Assembly: GCF_963855985.1 (NCBI RefSeq)
Contig: NC_087107.1
Span: forward strand, 124,001-188,000
Reading direction: 5' to 3'
Origin: Ostrinia nubilalis
Lineage: Eukaryota > Arthropoda > Insecta > Lepidoptera > Crambidae
Length of the DNA: 64,000 nucleotides
Part shown: piece after piece, positions 24,122 through 36,915 of the stretch
How positions within the stretch are numbered: position 1 is the first letter of the stretch
Layout of the letters: every line of letters starts with the position of its first letter
Program-made: the position numbers and the translations under genes
The notes under the pieces: model-generated
What the model was told of the DNA's origin: nothing
What the model saw: the letters and a program-made list of their open reading frames with translations, nothing else
Database searches by the model: none

Positions 24122-24327
24122 ATTTTATATAGCGCATTTGCCCGCGGGTTCACCCGCGTGAAATTTAGTTTGTCAAATCGTCATAAATTATAGTATATAT
24201 GTTATTCCGGGTTATAAACAATAATACTGTACAGTTTCATCAAAATCCGTTCAGCAGTTTTTGCGTGAAAGAGCGTCAAACATCCAGAAATCTAAACATC
24301 CATAGTAAGAAGTAGGATTTTACATAG
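24122..24327 (+). mobile_element. RTE-like 3' end with imperfect 11-bp target duplication
   Basis: The body 24133-24316 has 'cccgcgggttcacccgcgtg', 'tcataaattata', 'tttcatcaaaatccgttcag' and ends agtaagaagtaggat. Flanks attttatatag (24122-24132) and attttacatag (24317-24327) match at 10 of 11, giving a credible target duplication. 5'-truncated, with no coding sequence. Confidence 0.85.
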
Positions 24328-24952
24328 CTATTTTTTCAACGGATTGTTGACTTTTCTTGAAACTTTTTTAACGCATAATCCTATTGACGAATGAGAATTA
24401 AAATTTATAGTTTTTATATAATAAAAGCTACTCTGATCTATCGACGAGCTTAGGTATTAGCCATACAGAGCTTTTTATGTGTTAGAAATAAAATGAAAGA
24501 CCACAAAATTAATTATTCCTAGCTAGATAACTAATTCTTATTGATGCATGAATGCTTCGTCACACATAATAATATGCATTGGCTCATCTAACTAGTCTAT
24601 GTAATTGCTTATTGCGTTTCGGTACGCACTCGGAATTGCGTTTGGATTTGAAACGGTATTTACTTTCAATCGCGGGAGTCGAGACCATCAGCGATCGTTA
24701 TTTTTGTTTACGCTACTGGGAGATTTTGGAGGTTTTAGGGTGATTGTGTTTCGATGTAGAAACAATGAAAATATGTATATCATCTTCTTAATATAATATG
24801 GTTTATTCTGTCTGACTGACAGACATCTAAGTGACTAAAAATTCTTGGGATAAATTCGGAACAGTTTCGGAATAGAATACCTGCCCGAGCTCATTATCCT
24901 TTTTCAAATGTCAACTGAAAACTTTTCTAAGATTTTAAACTTTCGCGTTCCA
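24328..24952. other. Non-coding stretch, nothing recognised
   Basis: A 63-codon frame near 24605 lacks any domain. AT-rich throughout. Confidence 0.45.
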
Positions 24953-25086
24953 TTTCAACTAAAATAGTAAGACACGGGTCTTAACGCGACGTTTATTAAT
25001 GAGTTACATTATGTACTCACGGCTTGACGTTTCGGCTGCGATGCTAACGTCGCCTTAAGAACCGTGTCTTACTATTTTAGTTGAAA
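24953..25086. repeat. 41-bp inverted repeat with structured 52-nt loop (MITE-like)
   Basis: Arms 24953-24993 and 25046-25086 match at 39 of 41. The loop is CpG-rich and contains further acgtt/aacgt words. A 12-bp direct word tgaaaacttttc occurs at 24916-24927 and 25082-25093, partly outside the arms, but it does not sit where a simple target duplication should. A short foldback element is most likely. Confidence 0.9.
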
Positions 25087-28000
25087 ACTTTTCACTGTCC
25101 TACGTACAAGAGGGTGTCTTTGGTACCTCAGTGATAAGTTTATTTTTATGAGCATCGTATCTTGTACACAACTGCAGTGTGTTCACTCCACATCCACGGC
25201 GTTTAGGGCTTATTTGCTCGATGCTACTTGACATTGTCCTTGCTTCATCGTGTCATTCAAGTATACGTGTACTCTTGTTCATTAGATTGTATGTGAACCA
25301 GATTAAGGATGTTATGAATATTTTCCTAAGTTCGTACAGAGCGCACGCGTCTGCCCACGCGCGAACAAGAGCTTGTTACGCTCGTAATCAACGCGAACTC
25401 ACTGCTCTAGCTGCAAAACTGCGCGGACCGTAGAATGAGCTTTAAGCTCTTACTTAAGTTATTGTCATTAATCTACTACCTACTAATAATTATGTCTGAA
25501 AATTATGTGCGATAAAAGTTCAACAGACTTTCGATCTTACTAAAATAAAAACCCAATATTTTCGCATCTTCACCTCTCAAAAGTTTCAGACCTTTTATAA
25601 AAATAGCTTCTCTCTTGTTTGACAATACCAAGCTACTGAAGCATAATACTTCACTTGTTGTCCCTCCATGACCAAACACAACGCAGAGTTATTTATTTTC
25701 GAACACCCCATATTGATAATTCATAATCATAAAATAATTAATGCAATAAATCTAAAAATCTTCCTCTCTCCTAAAATGCAGTGCCCGACAGGGTCCATAA
25801 TTGTATCTTACCTTACCAATAACACCTTTTGTAAACATTATGGAAGCAATAAACTATTGAGTATTGAGTATTGAGTGAAATACTTGGCTTTCTCTTCCAA
25901 CTTGCACCGCTCCTTATGTCAACTGTAAAAGGGAGTAAGTAAGTTTAGCGAGGACTGAGCGAGTCGGCCTGAGAGGCCTCTCGCGCTAATATCTGTCTGC
26001 TCTGACGGGAGCCTCGAGACCGTTTCAGGAATTTCTGCCAACCTAATAAAGTATTTATTTGAGTGGAAAACCTTTGTTATTTAAACATGTAGGCAGTAAT
26101 GTGAACATGTAAAATACAGGGAGAGATGTACGTCATTGTATACCAATGAATTCATACAAGTTTATTTATAAGTACTCGTACTTTTTGTGGTAACAGTGAA
26201 GAGAGAAAAGTATACCAATGTGTTGAGATTGAGACGAGCTTTCTATGTTTGTAACTTCGTAACGTAATGAAATATTAAAGTCTATCAGCAAAATAGAAAA
26301 TAAACTTCTTAAACTAATAGAACTGCTGTGTTCGGGATTTTATTTGTCAGTGTTCCAAAAACTTACTTTACAGTAATAACTTGGTTAAAATGATGTAATA
26401 CTCGTATTATAGTTGTATTGTGTGTAGTTTTTCTACAGAAATCTTACTTTAATTAATTAACTATCTTACGTAATTTATGAAGCGAATGTAATTTTTCTAG
26501 ATATTCATACTCTGTTGCTTTAAAATTCGTTAAGAAGACTGTCCTAATGTTACGTTTAGTGAAAGTTCTGTAAGAAATCATAACCTCATAATATATCGTA
26601 ATTTTAATATAAAACAAAGAATTAAAAACTCCTTATTTTTAGCTTCATATTTTCTAAGCTGATATTTAAATTATAATAAGGCTTTTTTCATTATTACGTC
26701 TGTGGCAGCTATTTATAAAATTATAAGTGGTTTTTAGGTATTAATTAGCTAGGTCTTTATAAATAATTGCCTATCCTACTAACATTAGTCCCCTGTGGAA
26801 TTGGAATCCACAAGTGATCTCCCAGACCAGGCACGTGTTGAATCTATCCATAGAGATTTTCTTGTACCTATACTAAGTATGTATGCTTGTGCAAATCGAT
26901 CAAGAATCTCAAATTTTCCCTTGTATTGTCGAAACTGTGAATACTGGTACTGGAGTCTTTCCTCACCATTCCATTTTCCCATTTCCCATGAGAGTTTCAA
27001 AAAACCTTTTCATGTAAGGTGACACCAAGCCGGAAATCCATGTTGGAAAGAATATCTCTTCAATACAAAATGTTATTATGAAAGAACGAAAATGATACGA
27101 TTTCTCAGAACCTCGTAAGTAAATAAGCAAAACAAGATCAATGACAAAATAAATGTTTCAAGTAAGGTATAAGTAGGTAGCCATGCGCATGATATAACAA
27201 GGTCTAAAAATGAAGATAGAAGAAAATTTAAGCAATAAACTATTGCTTTCTCTCTGACGCACCTACGTGTAACGATGCGCCCGCGCGCCGTTGGAATACT
27301 TAGTACAGTCTGCCGTTAAATTATGGCGTAATTTTCAAACTGGAGTAATCGATCGTATCGATGTATAATTCATAGAATTGAGAAAAATAATTTTATTAAA
27401 TCTACATTTATGTGAATTTTAAAGTTTATTCTTTTATTCTAACTACATACCTACCATACAATTTTATTAAGTAACCCCTGAGCAAAGTCGAGTACCGTCA
27501 TAAAAACATGAGTATTAAACGCAATAAATCATTGAAAGATTAAAATTTATCCTAGTGACATTAAAATTTGATCTGAAGAATTTTGATCTAAATGGACAAG
27601 CTTTTGGAACCTTATCAGAAAAATTGTAGAAAACAGTATATTTCATTGTTGTTGTACCGTTTAATACAGAAGTGACGAAAATAGTAACTTTTTTGTCGCC
27701 GAGTGTTTGCCCATTCATTACCTTGCGTCAACATTATCATAATGATGCGCGGGATTCGTTTCGTATTACACGCGGATATTTGCGCACTTTGCGTCTGTTT
27801 TCACAACGATCAGCTTCGACTCGTCAAGGAGGTTACAAGAGTTGTTTAGTTATGCTAACATAAATAATTCAAACTCCTCAATTTGCAAATCGTGAAAGCC
27901 TACAATTGAAATTAGTGGGTATTGTTGGGTAACTACTTACTATTTGGCGTAAGTACGTATAAATTTTTAGTAGTCCTTTCAATAAAGAATTGTATTTGTA

Positions 28001-29449
28001 AAGAAAACATTTTACGATTTTTTTCGTTGAATATTAAGATTTGCAATTATTTATTAACGAGCAGCTTTATCATAGTCTAGTTACTAACGACAATTTGCTT
28101 TAAATATTTGATTTAACACAAAACTATTGCATCATTGGAAGAGTAAACTAACGGCATCATAAGTGTAATAATAACATAACTGTTAAAATTACTAAATGAG
28201 ATATTATTGTTCACTCTTAATATACTCTGCACTACAGAAACTTCATACATGCTTACACAGCGCAACACATGTTGGTCCAAAAATAGACCCTTGGAGAACC
28301 CCCTCATTCGCTGTGTCTGACTAACGCATTAGCGATTCGCAAATAGATCACAAGTTGAATAAGAATGGCGCTTAGAATTCCATACGCAGTGGCAAACAGG
28401 AAATTTTATAGGATTAATACGTCGCTGGAGTTTTTACGGAGCATTCGTCTATTCGTCAGACTATGACTTCAACAAGTTGAATAATATTTATCTATGTCTC
28501 AATATCATTAGAAAACGCATTATTGTTGCAAGTTTATATTTTACAGTATTGATTCTTGGTGTTGTCCTGTTCTTTTCTGATTAGACCAATTATTCTTAAT
28601 TTTTTAAGCTTTGAGAAGTGGATAATAAAGGTGGAAGTCGTTTGTCTAGTTTTCTGCGTCGGTTATCATGGCGTCTTTTCATCGGGCAATAAATTCAAGC
28701 TTTACAATTTCACATACTTACTTATGTTTGACGTTTCATGAAGGTACTAGGTTAATGCACAAGAAAACAGAACAGCTGTTTGTGTAGTCAGGAGGTGCTC
28801 TTACTTATGTATGTTTGTGATGTTGTGTTTCGCCTCTAATGAAGTTGCAAAACAGATGTTACCACTAATTAAACTAATTAGCACTGCTAATAGGCACTCT
28901 CGAGTTAATTTTAGAACTTCTAATTATTACGTATGCAGCGTTTGTCATCAGCGGTCTTATCTGTTTAATTTGTGACTATCGCTCTCTCGCTGAGAACCTA
29001 ATTTTGATTATCATACGGGCTCATGTGTGCACGGTACATGTGTGCACACAGCCTTGTCTCCGCTACCTCAACTGCGATATCAACGCTTACTCAACCGATA
29101 ACACTCTCAGAGCACGCATCCTATTATTGAAATAATGCCTATGTTAACACGAGCTCATTTGGAGCTTGAGAACTTGCTTGACAACTATACAAAATCTCCA
29201 GACAAGTTAAAGGTACTTGAAGATACAACACTCTCATTAAAGAAAGTCATAACGCCGAATGCAGCGGAAAGCATATAATTACATCGCAGAACAACCATAA
29301 ATACGCCATTAAGCACCTTACCGAATATTACAATTTTAATTAACACTTACGCGGATTCGAAAGTCTTAACGCGCGGCCTTGGTACCGAGTAGCGATTTAG
29401 TGCTGGCCAATTTGTCGATTTCCACAAAGTTATCGATAACGTGTGGTTT
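25087..29449. other. Long non-coding stretch
   Basis: No host gene, RNA or clear mobile element recognised in 4.4 kb. Overlapping frames at 26785-27022 show near-stop-free DNA on both strands and end beside a donor-like gtaaggt. The peptide resembles nothing, and no acceptor with a proper pyrimidine tract precedes it. Short GC-rich patches lie near 25330-25430 and 25940-26025. Confidence 0.4.
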
Positions 29450-29760
29450 TTAGGACGTGTCACACGGCGACCCCCCGCCGGGCGAGCGCGGCCGCGCGCG
29501 CTCAGTCAGTGGCAAGCGAGTGCGCGCACAGCACGAGCGCGTGCGTCGTTCATTCACCCCGAGTTCACGATCGACCGTCAACTGTCAAAATCTGACGTTT
29601 CGTAACAATCCGCCGACGATTACCGCCGAGACGCCCCCGGCTTTGCCGAAACCGGCGCGTCTACCCGCGTTTTATGTTATGGCGCGAGAATTTTTCGTAT
29701 CAATGATCCGAGTCGCATAAATGTTTTGACGTTCCGCGTCGGCTGTGCTAGTGATGTGAT
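29450..29760 (+). promoter_or_regulatory. CpG-rich promoter-like block upstream of the 29821 exon
   Basis: The DNA switches abruptly from AT-rich to strongly GC/CpG-rich (gcgagcgcggccgcgcgcg and similar). TCAGTC at 29502-29507 matches the arthropod initiator consensus. At the DPE spacing from its A (29531-29536) the match is only 4 of 6. There is no TATA box at the expected distance. Composition, initiator and the coding exon just downstream make this a plausible core promoter plus 5' UTR. The reading frame across it (29457-29720) is probably incidental. Confidence 0.45.
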
Positions 29761-29820
29761 GTTTTGTGTTGTGTGAAACGCAATCTGTTAGTGTTGTTAT
29801 GCTGTTATCATGCTGCATTG

Positions 29821-29905
29821 ATGTCTTTCGACGCTGATATGTCTATAATTAGCGAGCTGAGATGGCTGCGGGACGACGAATTGTTCGCTCTTTCGTTGCA
29901 AAACG
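29821..29905 (+). CDS. Candidate short first coding exon, unidentified host gene
   Basis: The ATG at 29821 follows an in-frame stop at 29752. It opens 28 codons plus one base and ends at a strong donor G|GTAAGTG (29906), phase 1. The peptide starts MSFDADMSIISEL, continues with RWLRDDELFALSL and ends QN. It is acidic, probably helical, and has no signal peptide. It sits directly below a CpG-rich promoter-like block, as expected of a first exon. I do not recognise the gene. The open frame continues 22 codons into the presumed intron before a stop. The phase equals that of the exon at 809, so both could feed the same downstream exon. Confidence 0.5.
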
Positions 29906-29907
29906 GT

Positions 29908-32900
29908 AAGTGTGACGTGAGGCTTCTTATTGTTGTCAAAGTAGGTGTGGGACATTATTCAGTGCCCGTCTGACTCGTTTTCTTCAGTAAACCGATTGTT
30001 CTAGTTAAAAGTGCCGCGTCCTAATTACTAATTCTACAAACAACAAAACTGCTTACGACGGAATAACAATCACTATACCTACAACAAGTGCCTGTGAATT
30101 GTTTCGATCCACTTAAAGTTCAATACACTACAACTTGTAGACTACAAGTCACTACTGAATTAATTAACTTAAACATTATTTGTGTTACGCTTCGCCCTTA
30201 TCATATCAAGTAGGTAGAAGTAAATAAATTCTCACGCAACCATGACTGATAAAAAGTGTTAGGAGCACATAAAACCAACTAAGAAGACAATATCGAATGT
30301 TGTGATCTCGCTTCGCGTTTGACACTGCGCGAATTGCCGCGTGACACAGAGGCTGCGCCCGCGCCGGTAGGTGAGTAGGAAATAACGCCCAAGGTGAGCT
30401 AGATTCCGGTCGCCTGTTTACACAGCTCGAAGACTTCATTACTGCACTTGGGTCCTCACTTAAGATCAAACAACCAGTCATTTTCTCTTTAGTATTCCCT
30501 TTAGTAAAATTTTGTTGCACGCAATTTTGTTTACTTCAAATCTGCAATCTAAACATTGAAAATAATACACCTTGGGAAGTAAAAACGACATCAATAAATC
30601 GCAAAAATATAAAACCGTTAGTAGATATTAATACACTTGTTTCACTTCATGTGTTTTGCTGATATCGTAATTGTTTTTTTTATTTCGCAGACTAATAAAT
30701 ATAGGACTAACCATTGAATTTACATGTAGATAATCAAAACTATTACATAGTATTAGTGATTGTATTTAAGGAAATATAATATGGAAACCCTGAAATAGTT
30801 TCAGTGCCTACACTAAATTTAATATGAAATTTAATATTATTAAGAAGCTGTTACTAAGTGAAATAATTTAAGCAATATTTTCCATTGCTGTAGGAGTAAA
30901 GTTACTTTAAAAAGATCCTTTTGTCGGCGCGAAAGAAAAATTCGAGTCAAATGACTTCATTATGCAAATCTAGAAACTAAAAGTTATCGCGTTTTTACAA
31001 GTGGGTGCGTTTTAGTGTTTTTAAATGGTTTCTTTTTTGGTTGCTATATTGTTTTGTCAGTCTCGTCTTCATTTAGTTTTTATTGCATAACAGTAGGATC
31101 ACCACAAATGTTCACAGTAACTTCGTTAACACGTTTGAACAAGTATCTATCTCACGTAGAAACGTTTGTAACTATCCTTTGTTGTAGCATTGACCCAATT
31201 CCCCCAGTTTCTAAATCACACAAACCTCCAAATAAGACAAACAAAAAGTTTAAGGCGTCATAAAAACTAGTAACGTTTACGTCAGCCGATGAAGAAACGC
31301 CACTTTGTTCGGTTATTGAGACGTTAGCGGCATCTGTTCGGCTATTTATGTAATCATCCGTAAACTAAACCGTAGTTGCTACTGCGGGAGGTTTCAAAAC
31401 TGTCTCTTAGAGGATGACTCACAATAAAATAATTTCTTCGGTTACAAAAGTTTCGGACAATACTAGTTCTAAAAAGTTTCATTTTGAAGTTTCCAAGAAA
31501 TAAATGTAGGTGAATTTCCCGATTTTCAATTATTAACTGTGTTCTGTTCTGTTAGGTCAACAGAATGTAAAGCAGATGGGTCGTTCAGACACCTTCGAAG
31601 TTAAATTACAAGTGAATTTGAATAACAAACAATCCTCGTGAACGTTATATTGTATTGTGACTCCAGTCTGCCAGACCCCTACAACACCAAGGCCCACAAA
31701 TAGGAATTAATATTCTCTTTCAATTTGTAAACTTGCCCGAAGGTCGATTTAATTTGAACCAATGGGAATCCTCTTATAATTTAACGTTAAAGTCAATTAG
31801 CTACTGACCCTTTGGTATTTATGAAAATTCTGCGGAACCACAGCTTGATTTCAATCTTAAGTTTCTAATTATGAGCTTCGAGAATTTTAATTACAACGGT
31901 TACTATTATAGCTTTGACATTAACTGTACCTTAGATTACGGTGCAACGGTGCTAATTCGTAATTTCATTGTTCATGCCAATTGTCATCGCATTACTATTC
32001 AGTAGTTTCGGCGTCGGATCTTGCGCCTCGAGCTATTGTTGCGTGATCGTAGAATGCCATTGACGATTCTAACAGTATTACCGCGCCACGTGACCGAGAG
32101 CCTGTTTGCTGTACTGTTAACAAATGAAGAAACAGGATTAACATTAACAAAAGATCCGACTCCGACGCTACTGACTTTTTTGTACTAGAATCCTCTGATT
32201 TGAAATTGAATGGAACAATTATCTGAACGCCGGATGTAACACTTGAGATAAACACAACTCCGAGCGAATTCCTATCTAATGGTAATGATGAGTTGACTAC
32301 TGATTTTAGTTAAGTTTCTTAAGACGGCGCTGTAAGTGTGGTTTTCGAAGAGAAGTGTCGGACCGTTTGAGAAGGATGTTGTTAAAAGCAACAGTATTAC
32401 AGGTCTCGGGTGAAGGCATGCAGTCTGCTGGCCTAGACCACACGGGTGTAAGGATTATCTTAACTAGTGATGGGGGTCAAGTTTATATCGATTGCTCGCG
32501 ATCTACCATAAACATTATACACAACCTTTTCTGCAATCTTATACTTTATTACGATTAATTCAATATTACTGAGCTGTCAGTGAGTCTTTAGTTTTAATTT
32601 TATTGGGATCTGGCTGGGTATTAGTTGATTTTATATAACTTATTAACGTTATCCTGTTTACTATGATTGTGAAATACATATTATTGACTATTTCCTCCTT
32701 TGCTTTTTACATATTATTTTCCCTATTATTGCATTATTAATTTATTTTATTGATACGGTTAATTTATTCTCACACCGACATCTCTAATTTGTTACGCATG
32801 AGTAAATGTAAGCATTTTCCTCGAAATACAGTTGCCAAATTGACATGTGGGTATAATTTACTATTACGAGTGTAACGTTTACATTGACGTGTTATATATT

Positions 32901-33082
32901 TTTTTATTAATACATCTGTATTTCCACTTATTATTCTGCACAATGTATCTACTTACGTATACTGCGTAAGGAATTCTTTAGTCTGGCTAGTATTGTTATT
33001 GTGCTAGACTAAATAGAGAATCGACTCTACATAGGATGAGATTTGCTAAATTTCGGCTAACAATAATTTAGTTTCATACATT
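29908..33082. other. Long non-coding stretch
   Basis: Presumed intron of the preceding exon. The longest frame (30206-30520, reverse, 91 codons from its ATG) has a hydrophobic C-terminal stretch but no recognisable family. A weak imperfect hairpin lies at about 32971-33020 (ttagtctggcta/ctagactaaa). No RNA gene recognised. Confidence 0.45.
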
Positions 33083-33241
33083 TCGTTCGTTCGTTCGTTT
33101 CAGTCGAAAGACGTCCACTGCTGGACAAAGGCCTCCCCCAAGGATTTCCACGCAGACTGATCCTGCGCCGCTCGCATCCAGGCACCCCCCGCGACCTTCA
33201 CCAGATCGTCGGTCCACCTAGTGGGAAGCCTGCCCATGCTA
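33083..33241 (-). mobile_element. LINE 3' end with intact RT C-terminal frame
   Basis: Reverse-strand frame is open from SMGRLPTRWTDDLVKV through WMRAAQDQSAWKSLGEAF to VQQWTSFD-stop, followed by (acga)n. It is the best-preserved copy of the family also seen at 2672, 15081 and 22870. This conserved block ends many lepidopteran LINE RT proteins. The clade is not decided here. It is 5'-truncated, so not autonomous. Confidence 0.9.
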
Positions 33242-34127
33242 CATTTAAGCAGATCTTATAAGAGCAGAATGAAGTAGACCCTACTTCATCTACGTCCAAA
33301 TACGTCACTGAATCAATCTTGATGAAAAATTATGATTTGGAATTTAAGATAAAATATCTAATACCATTAGTTTGAAAGCGCCTGCGCATCACTAGCCTAC
33401 GCACTTAAGTACGCGCCTCTATCGGGAAGCGAACCACTTATCGTTTATAACGCGCTTTTGAACAATAAGATAGCCTTCGTATGGCCAGTATTAGAATAAA
33501 AGCAAGGATTTGAAAGGTTTCTTTTCTATTATGCTAATTTATATAAGTCCTCTAAAATTAGCGTTTTATGCACAAGATTTAAATTTTAGAATTCAGCCCT
33601 AATATAATAATCCTAAAAGCTGCTTAAAAAAGCTCATTCGCTAGAAATATTTCAGAAATACATACCTAAGTACAGACGTTTCGTTATAGTATAATTTGCA
33701 CTGAGTTGTTTGAGTAAATAAAAATTTTAAGCTCCTATCGTTTTTAGTATTTTGCCATCGAGCATAATTTTCAAATCTTGACTTGATTCTTAGATGAGAT
33801 GAAGCTAAGTATCATTTCTCTTGGCGGTCGCTAATTTGCTACCCGGGCGTTGACCTTCGCTGGTCACGTGATTCTTCGATCATTTACCAACTTTTTGTGC
33901 TCCTATGATGTAAGAGCAAGTAGGCAGGTACCTACTCATTCATGCGGGTATTACCATGGTCGCCCGTAACATATTGCAGTTCACATACAATTATGTACTT
34001 GAAATAAGTTGTGGGATCGATAACGAAATACACAGTGTAGTCATACAGATCTGCATTTTTTAAAACATGGAATACAATCACTAATGATCTTAAACGTCCA
34101 CTTAAATCGTTTTATTAATAATAATAT
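33242..34127. other. Non-coding stretch, nothing recognised
   Basis: AT-rich, no supported feature. Confidence 0.45.
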
Positions 34128-34316
34128 AGTGATTTTTAGGCCGAAGGTGGAAGCGAGCTTCACCCGGAATCATCAATCGCAGAGGAACTGGCTATCTTAC
34201 CTCTAACTGTCAGAACACAACAATGCTATTAACATTGTTGCTATGGCGACAGATTTAGGTAAGATTTGGTGGTAGCTAGCCAGGCGGACTTAGATCAAGC
34301 CCTACCACCAAATGCC
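34128..34316 (-). repeat. Lepidopteran dispersed repeat (gtggtagggcttg...gcttccac)
   Basis: Read on the reverse strand it begins tggtggtagggcttgatc. It then passes 'gctagctaccacca' and 'gcattgttgtgttc', and ends ggtgaagctcgcttccacc plus ggcctaaaaatcac. I recognise this order of words from many lepidopteran non-coding sequences. It is probably a retroposon or a LINE 3' part, with no frame. Confidence 0.65.
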
Positions 34317-35351
34317 TAAATTGAGCGATTGGAATCCCAGAAGCCCAGAAGTATTGGTGAAAAATTCAAATACTTACATCACTCAAATTACTTATCCTGG
34401 GTTTTATTTGTCCACAAAGACAACCACACGACACGAAGGTATTCCAGCGGCAGTGCGTGTGATGTCGTGTGGGCTCGAGCGCTCCCTGCATAGTAAACCA
34501 TTTGACGACCGGCCGCGTAACTTGCATCCACAGTTCCACACATTATAGTCGAGCGATAATTGCGTACATTTGTCTCAGTACAAAGCGAGCGTAATTAATG
34601 CTCCAGTAGCTTCTCATTAGTATGGTTGACAATGTAGAGTATAGACTGTTTTGCACAGAATTATGAATATTGCTGAATGGAACAGTGCAATATGGCGAAT
34701 CAAAAAACACAGTAATTCTAGCATGAAGAGTGTACAAAAACAATTTACTGTGGGGCTTTATCTAAAATATTATGAGGTTATTTATAATGCTAATTGTAGG
34801 TCTAGACCCTCACTTACTTTAATCAATAATTATTCACTGAAAAAAGTCATACAGAAATAACTACGACTTTTCACTTCACTGTGGAAACAAGAGAAGTTTC
34901 TTTAGGCCATTTTCAGTAGAACTACCATCGCTCTGTTTCTTTTCATCTAGTATTTGAGTATAAGCATCCATAATACTTTTATTTTTTATTTATTTTATTT
35001 ATTTATATTAGGAAAACAAACAATTTTGATAAACAGACAAACAATCACACAAAAAATAGGACAGAAATACAATAATAAATAATACGTACTATGATGTATT
35101 CAAAACTGAAGCCAACCTTAACTATTTCATCCACAAAAAGGTAAAACACAAAGTATACCAAAATACAATAGTAGCCAGAGCGTCAACTGTCTACGACACC
35201 ATGTAGTACACATACGCGGCCCGGAGCTAATCGGCTGGAATGTGTCGCGTCGGATTGAAAGAAAGATCCAATGAAATGCTAATAGTCCGTCTGCAGGCGG
35301 GTCCGATGATTTGTGGGGGCTAGAGAGCATAATAATACTCTTGTCTCTATG
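34317..35351. other. Non-coding stretch with A/T-rich retroposon-like tail
   Basis: Around 34978-35015 a run of ttta/attt units, followed on the right by about 300 bp of mixed-composition DNA, looks like the 3' tail of a reverse-strand retroelement. The adjoining frame (35127-35330, reverse) has no recognised domain. Confidence 0.35.
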
Positions 35352-35383
35352 CCCAAACAGCCTGTATTATTAGGCTGTTTGGG
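35352..35383. repeat. 12-bp perfect hairpin
   Basis: cccaaacagcct (35352-35363) and aggctgtttggg (35372-35383) pair perfectly around an 8-nt loop. It may be the remnant of a MITE whose interior was lost. Confidence 0.9.
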
Positions 35384-36037
35384 AAATGCGACATATTGCA
35401 GTACCGGGGTAGTAGTGACACCAAAAAAGGTATCAAACCGCTTATTGTTTCGAACTGTTTGATATTGGGATAGTTTTGATCATTTACTTGTTTTCATTGC
35501 TACGAGATTGAATATTTGGTTTTAAATCCGAAACACTTTTCCAAAAATACTTCTAACATGTAATGGGTATTTCATTTTATGATATAAATGGTAGAGTCAC
35601 AGATATAGAGTTCAATTATTATCAGTAAACTGATAAATCGTATGTTAAACAATAGGTAGTACAATTTGACCTAAAGTTATGTATATGTGACATGTTCGAG
35701 TATATGTATTACAAATCGTAATTACCAAGAAGTATTAGGTTATCTTAGCAATGTTTATTTTTAGAGCGAATTATCTCAATTCTGAAGTAACGCCTACTGC
35801 GATAATATTGCAAAATACGTGTTTCTTTTACGGTCAATAATTGTGATATCCGGTTACGTTATTATTATAACTTGACTGACACTATCAGTTATATTTATTC
35901 GTAAAGTTTATCTTTATTTTTTATTTTATGGTATTTAATGAGTTTATCTTATTTATTGACCAATTTATGGTCAGAAAAACGTCTTATACTTAAGAATTAA
36001 AATGAAGAGCAATAAATATTATTCCTTTTGACTTTTT
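35384..36037. other. Non-coding stretch, nothing recognised
   Basis: Very AT-rich; no supported feature. Confidence 0.5.
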
Positions 36038-36185
36038 TACTAGCGACTCGCCCTGACTTCGCACGGGTAGTATGTACTATATATAAAAACCTTCCTCTTG
36101 CATCACTCTATCTATTGCTGAAAAAAACTGTATTAAAATCCATTACTTAGTTTAAAAGATCTAAGCGTATAGACAGCGGGACAGT
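36038..36185 (+). mobile_element. RTE-like 3' region, second subfamily
   Basis: It starts actagcgactcgccctgact and includes 'ttcgcacgggtag', 'aaaaccttcctcttgcatca', 'aaatccattacttagtttaa' and 'agacagcgggac'. This is a different subfamily from the copies at 7745 and 24133, eroded at its 3' end. Confidence 0.7.
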
Positions 36186-36410
36186 TTTGTTAGATATGGA
36201 CGATGTCTCCTGAATTTCTGTATAGCTTTTGGCCAATTACTCCGTGATCATGGCGCTTGCAACAGTGCCGAAATATCGGGGGCTCGTAAATAAGGTTCCT
36301 AATCCTGTTAATAATTTTAGCTTTTGCTAGTTCATCACGTGACGAGCGTCGTATTCCCGATCCCGGCTGCTGGCGGCGTCTTCGTGGCCCAGACATTTAT
36401 CTCCGGCATC

Positions 36411-36655
36411 AGACGAGTCAAACATGCAACATGCTGATTAATTTCAGCGGCGGCTTCCCACAGCAATCAGTCGCTGAGTCCAGCACCGATTAGTGCTGCC
36501 TTAATCGCCTGGGGCCTAGACTTTACGGGAGGCGTCTTCCTTAACGGAAGAGGGGCAATTAAGAAAAGATGTCTTTTAAATTCATCCGACAGGGGATCGA
36601 ACCTGAGACGCCATTTATCTAAGGCATATCCGCATTGTCTAGCCGTAGCGTACAA
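36411..36655 (-). mobile_element. Candidate tRNA-derived SINE, copy 1
   Basis: On the reverse strand a tRNA-like head carries B-box ggttcgatccc (plus about 36596-36606). An A-box-like ggctagacaatgcgg lies about 45 nt upstream. A body follows with 'gcgactgattgctgtgggaa' (plus about 36455-36474) and a distal 'tgactcgtct'. The body module recurs at 36916-37032. The head looks too degenerate to be a functional tRNA. The family is not one I can name. Confidence 0.45.
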
Positions 36656-36915
36656 TCTACTTGAAGGTTGTCCGAAGATACCACAGCAGCTATATGTGTA
36701 TTATTTTTATATATTGACGCAACAAATGATTCCAATTTTGAAAATACAAAGGACGATTTTTTACAATGCGGGGCTACTTTCGCTAAGCATTATCGACATA
36801 ATATTATGCCTCAATTTATATATTTCTTGCAATGCCTTATACCACATTACCACAATCTCTTAGCAAATCTAACTGCCTATCAGTTACATCTGCCCACATA
36901 TCATACATAGGTACA

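Noticed and set aside
26785..27022. Overlapping open frames on both strands ending near gtaaggt, with tactaac upstream
   Set aside because: The branch-like tactaac is only a few bases from the AG, there is no pyrimidine tract, and the peptide resembles no family.
30206..30520. Reverse frame with a C-terminal hydrophobic stretch
   Set aside because: No recognisable family and no promoter or splice context; the hydrophobic run is AT-rich DNA read in one frame.
32971..33020. Imperfect hairpin resembling a miRNA precursor
   Set aside because: The stem has bulges and no arm matches a conserved insect miRNA seed that I recognise.
36581..36655. tRNA-like sequence considered as a real tRNA gene
   Set aside because: The B-box is good but the A-box and acceptor stem do not form a proper cloverleaf; better read as a SINE head.
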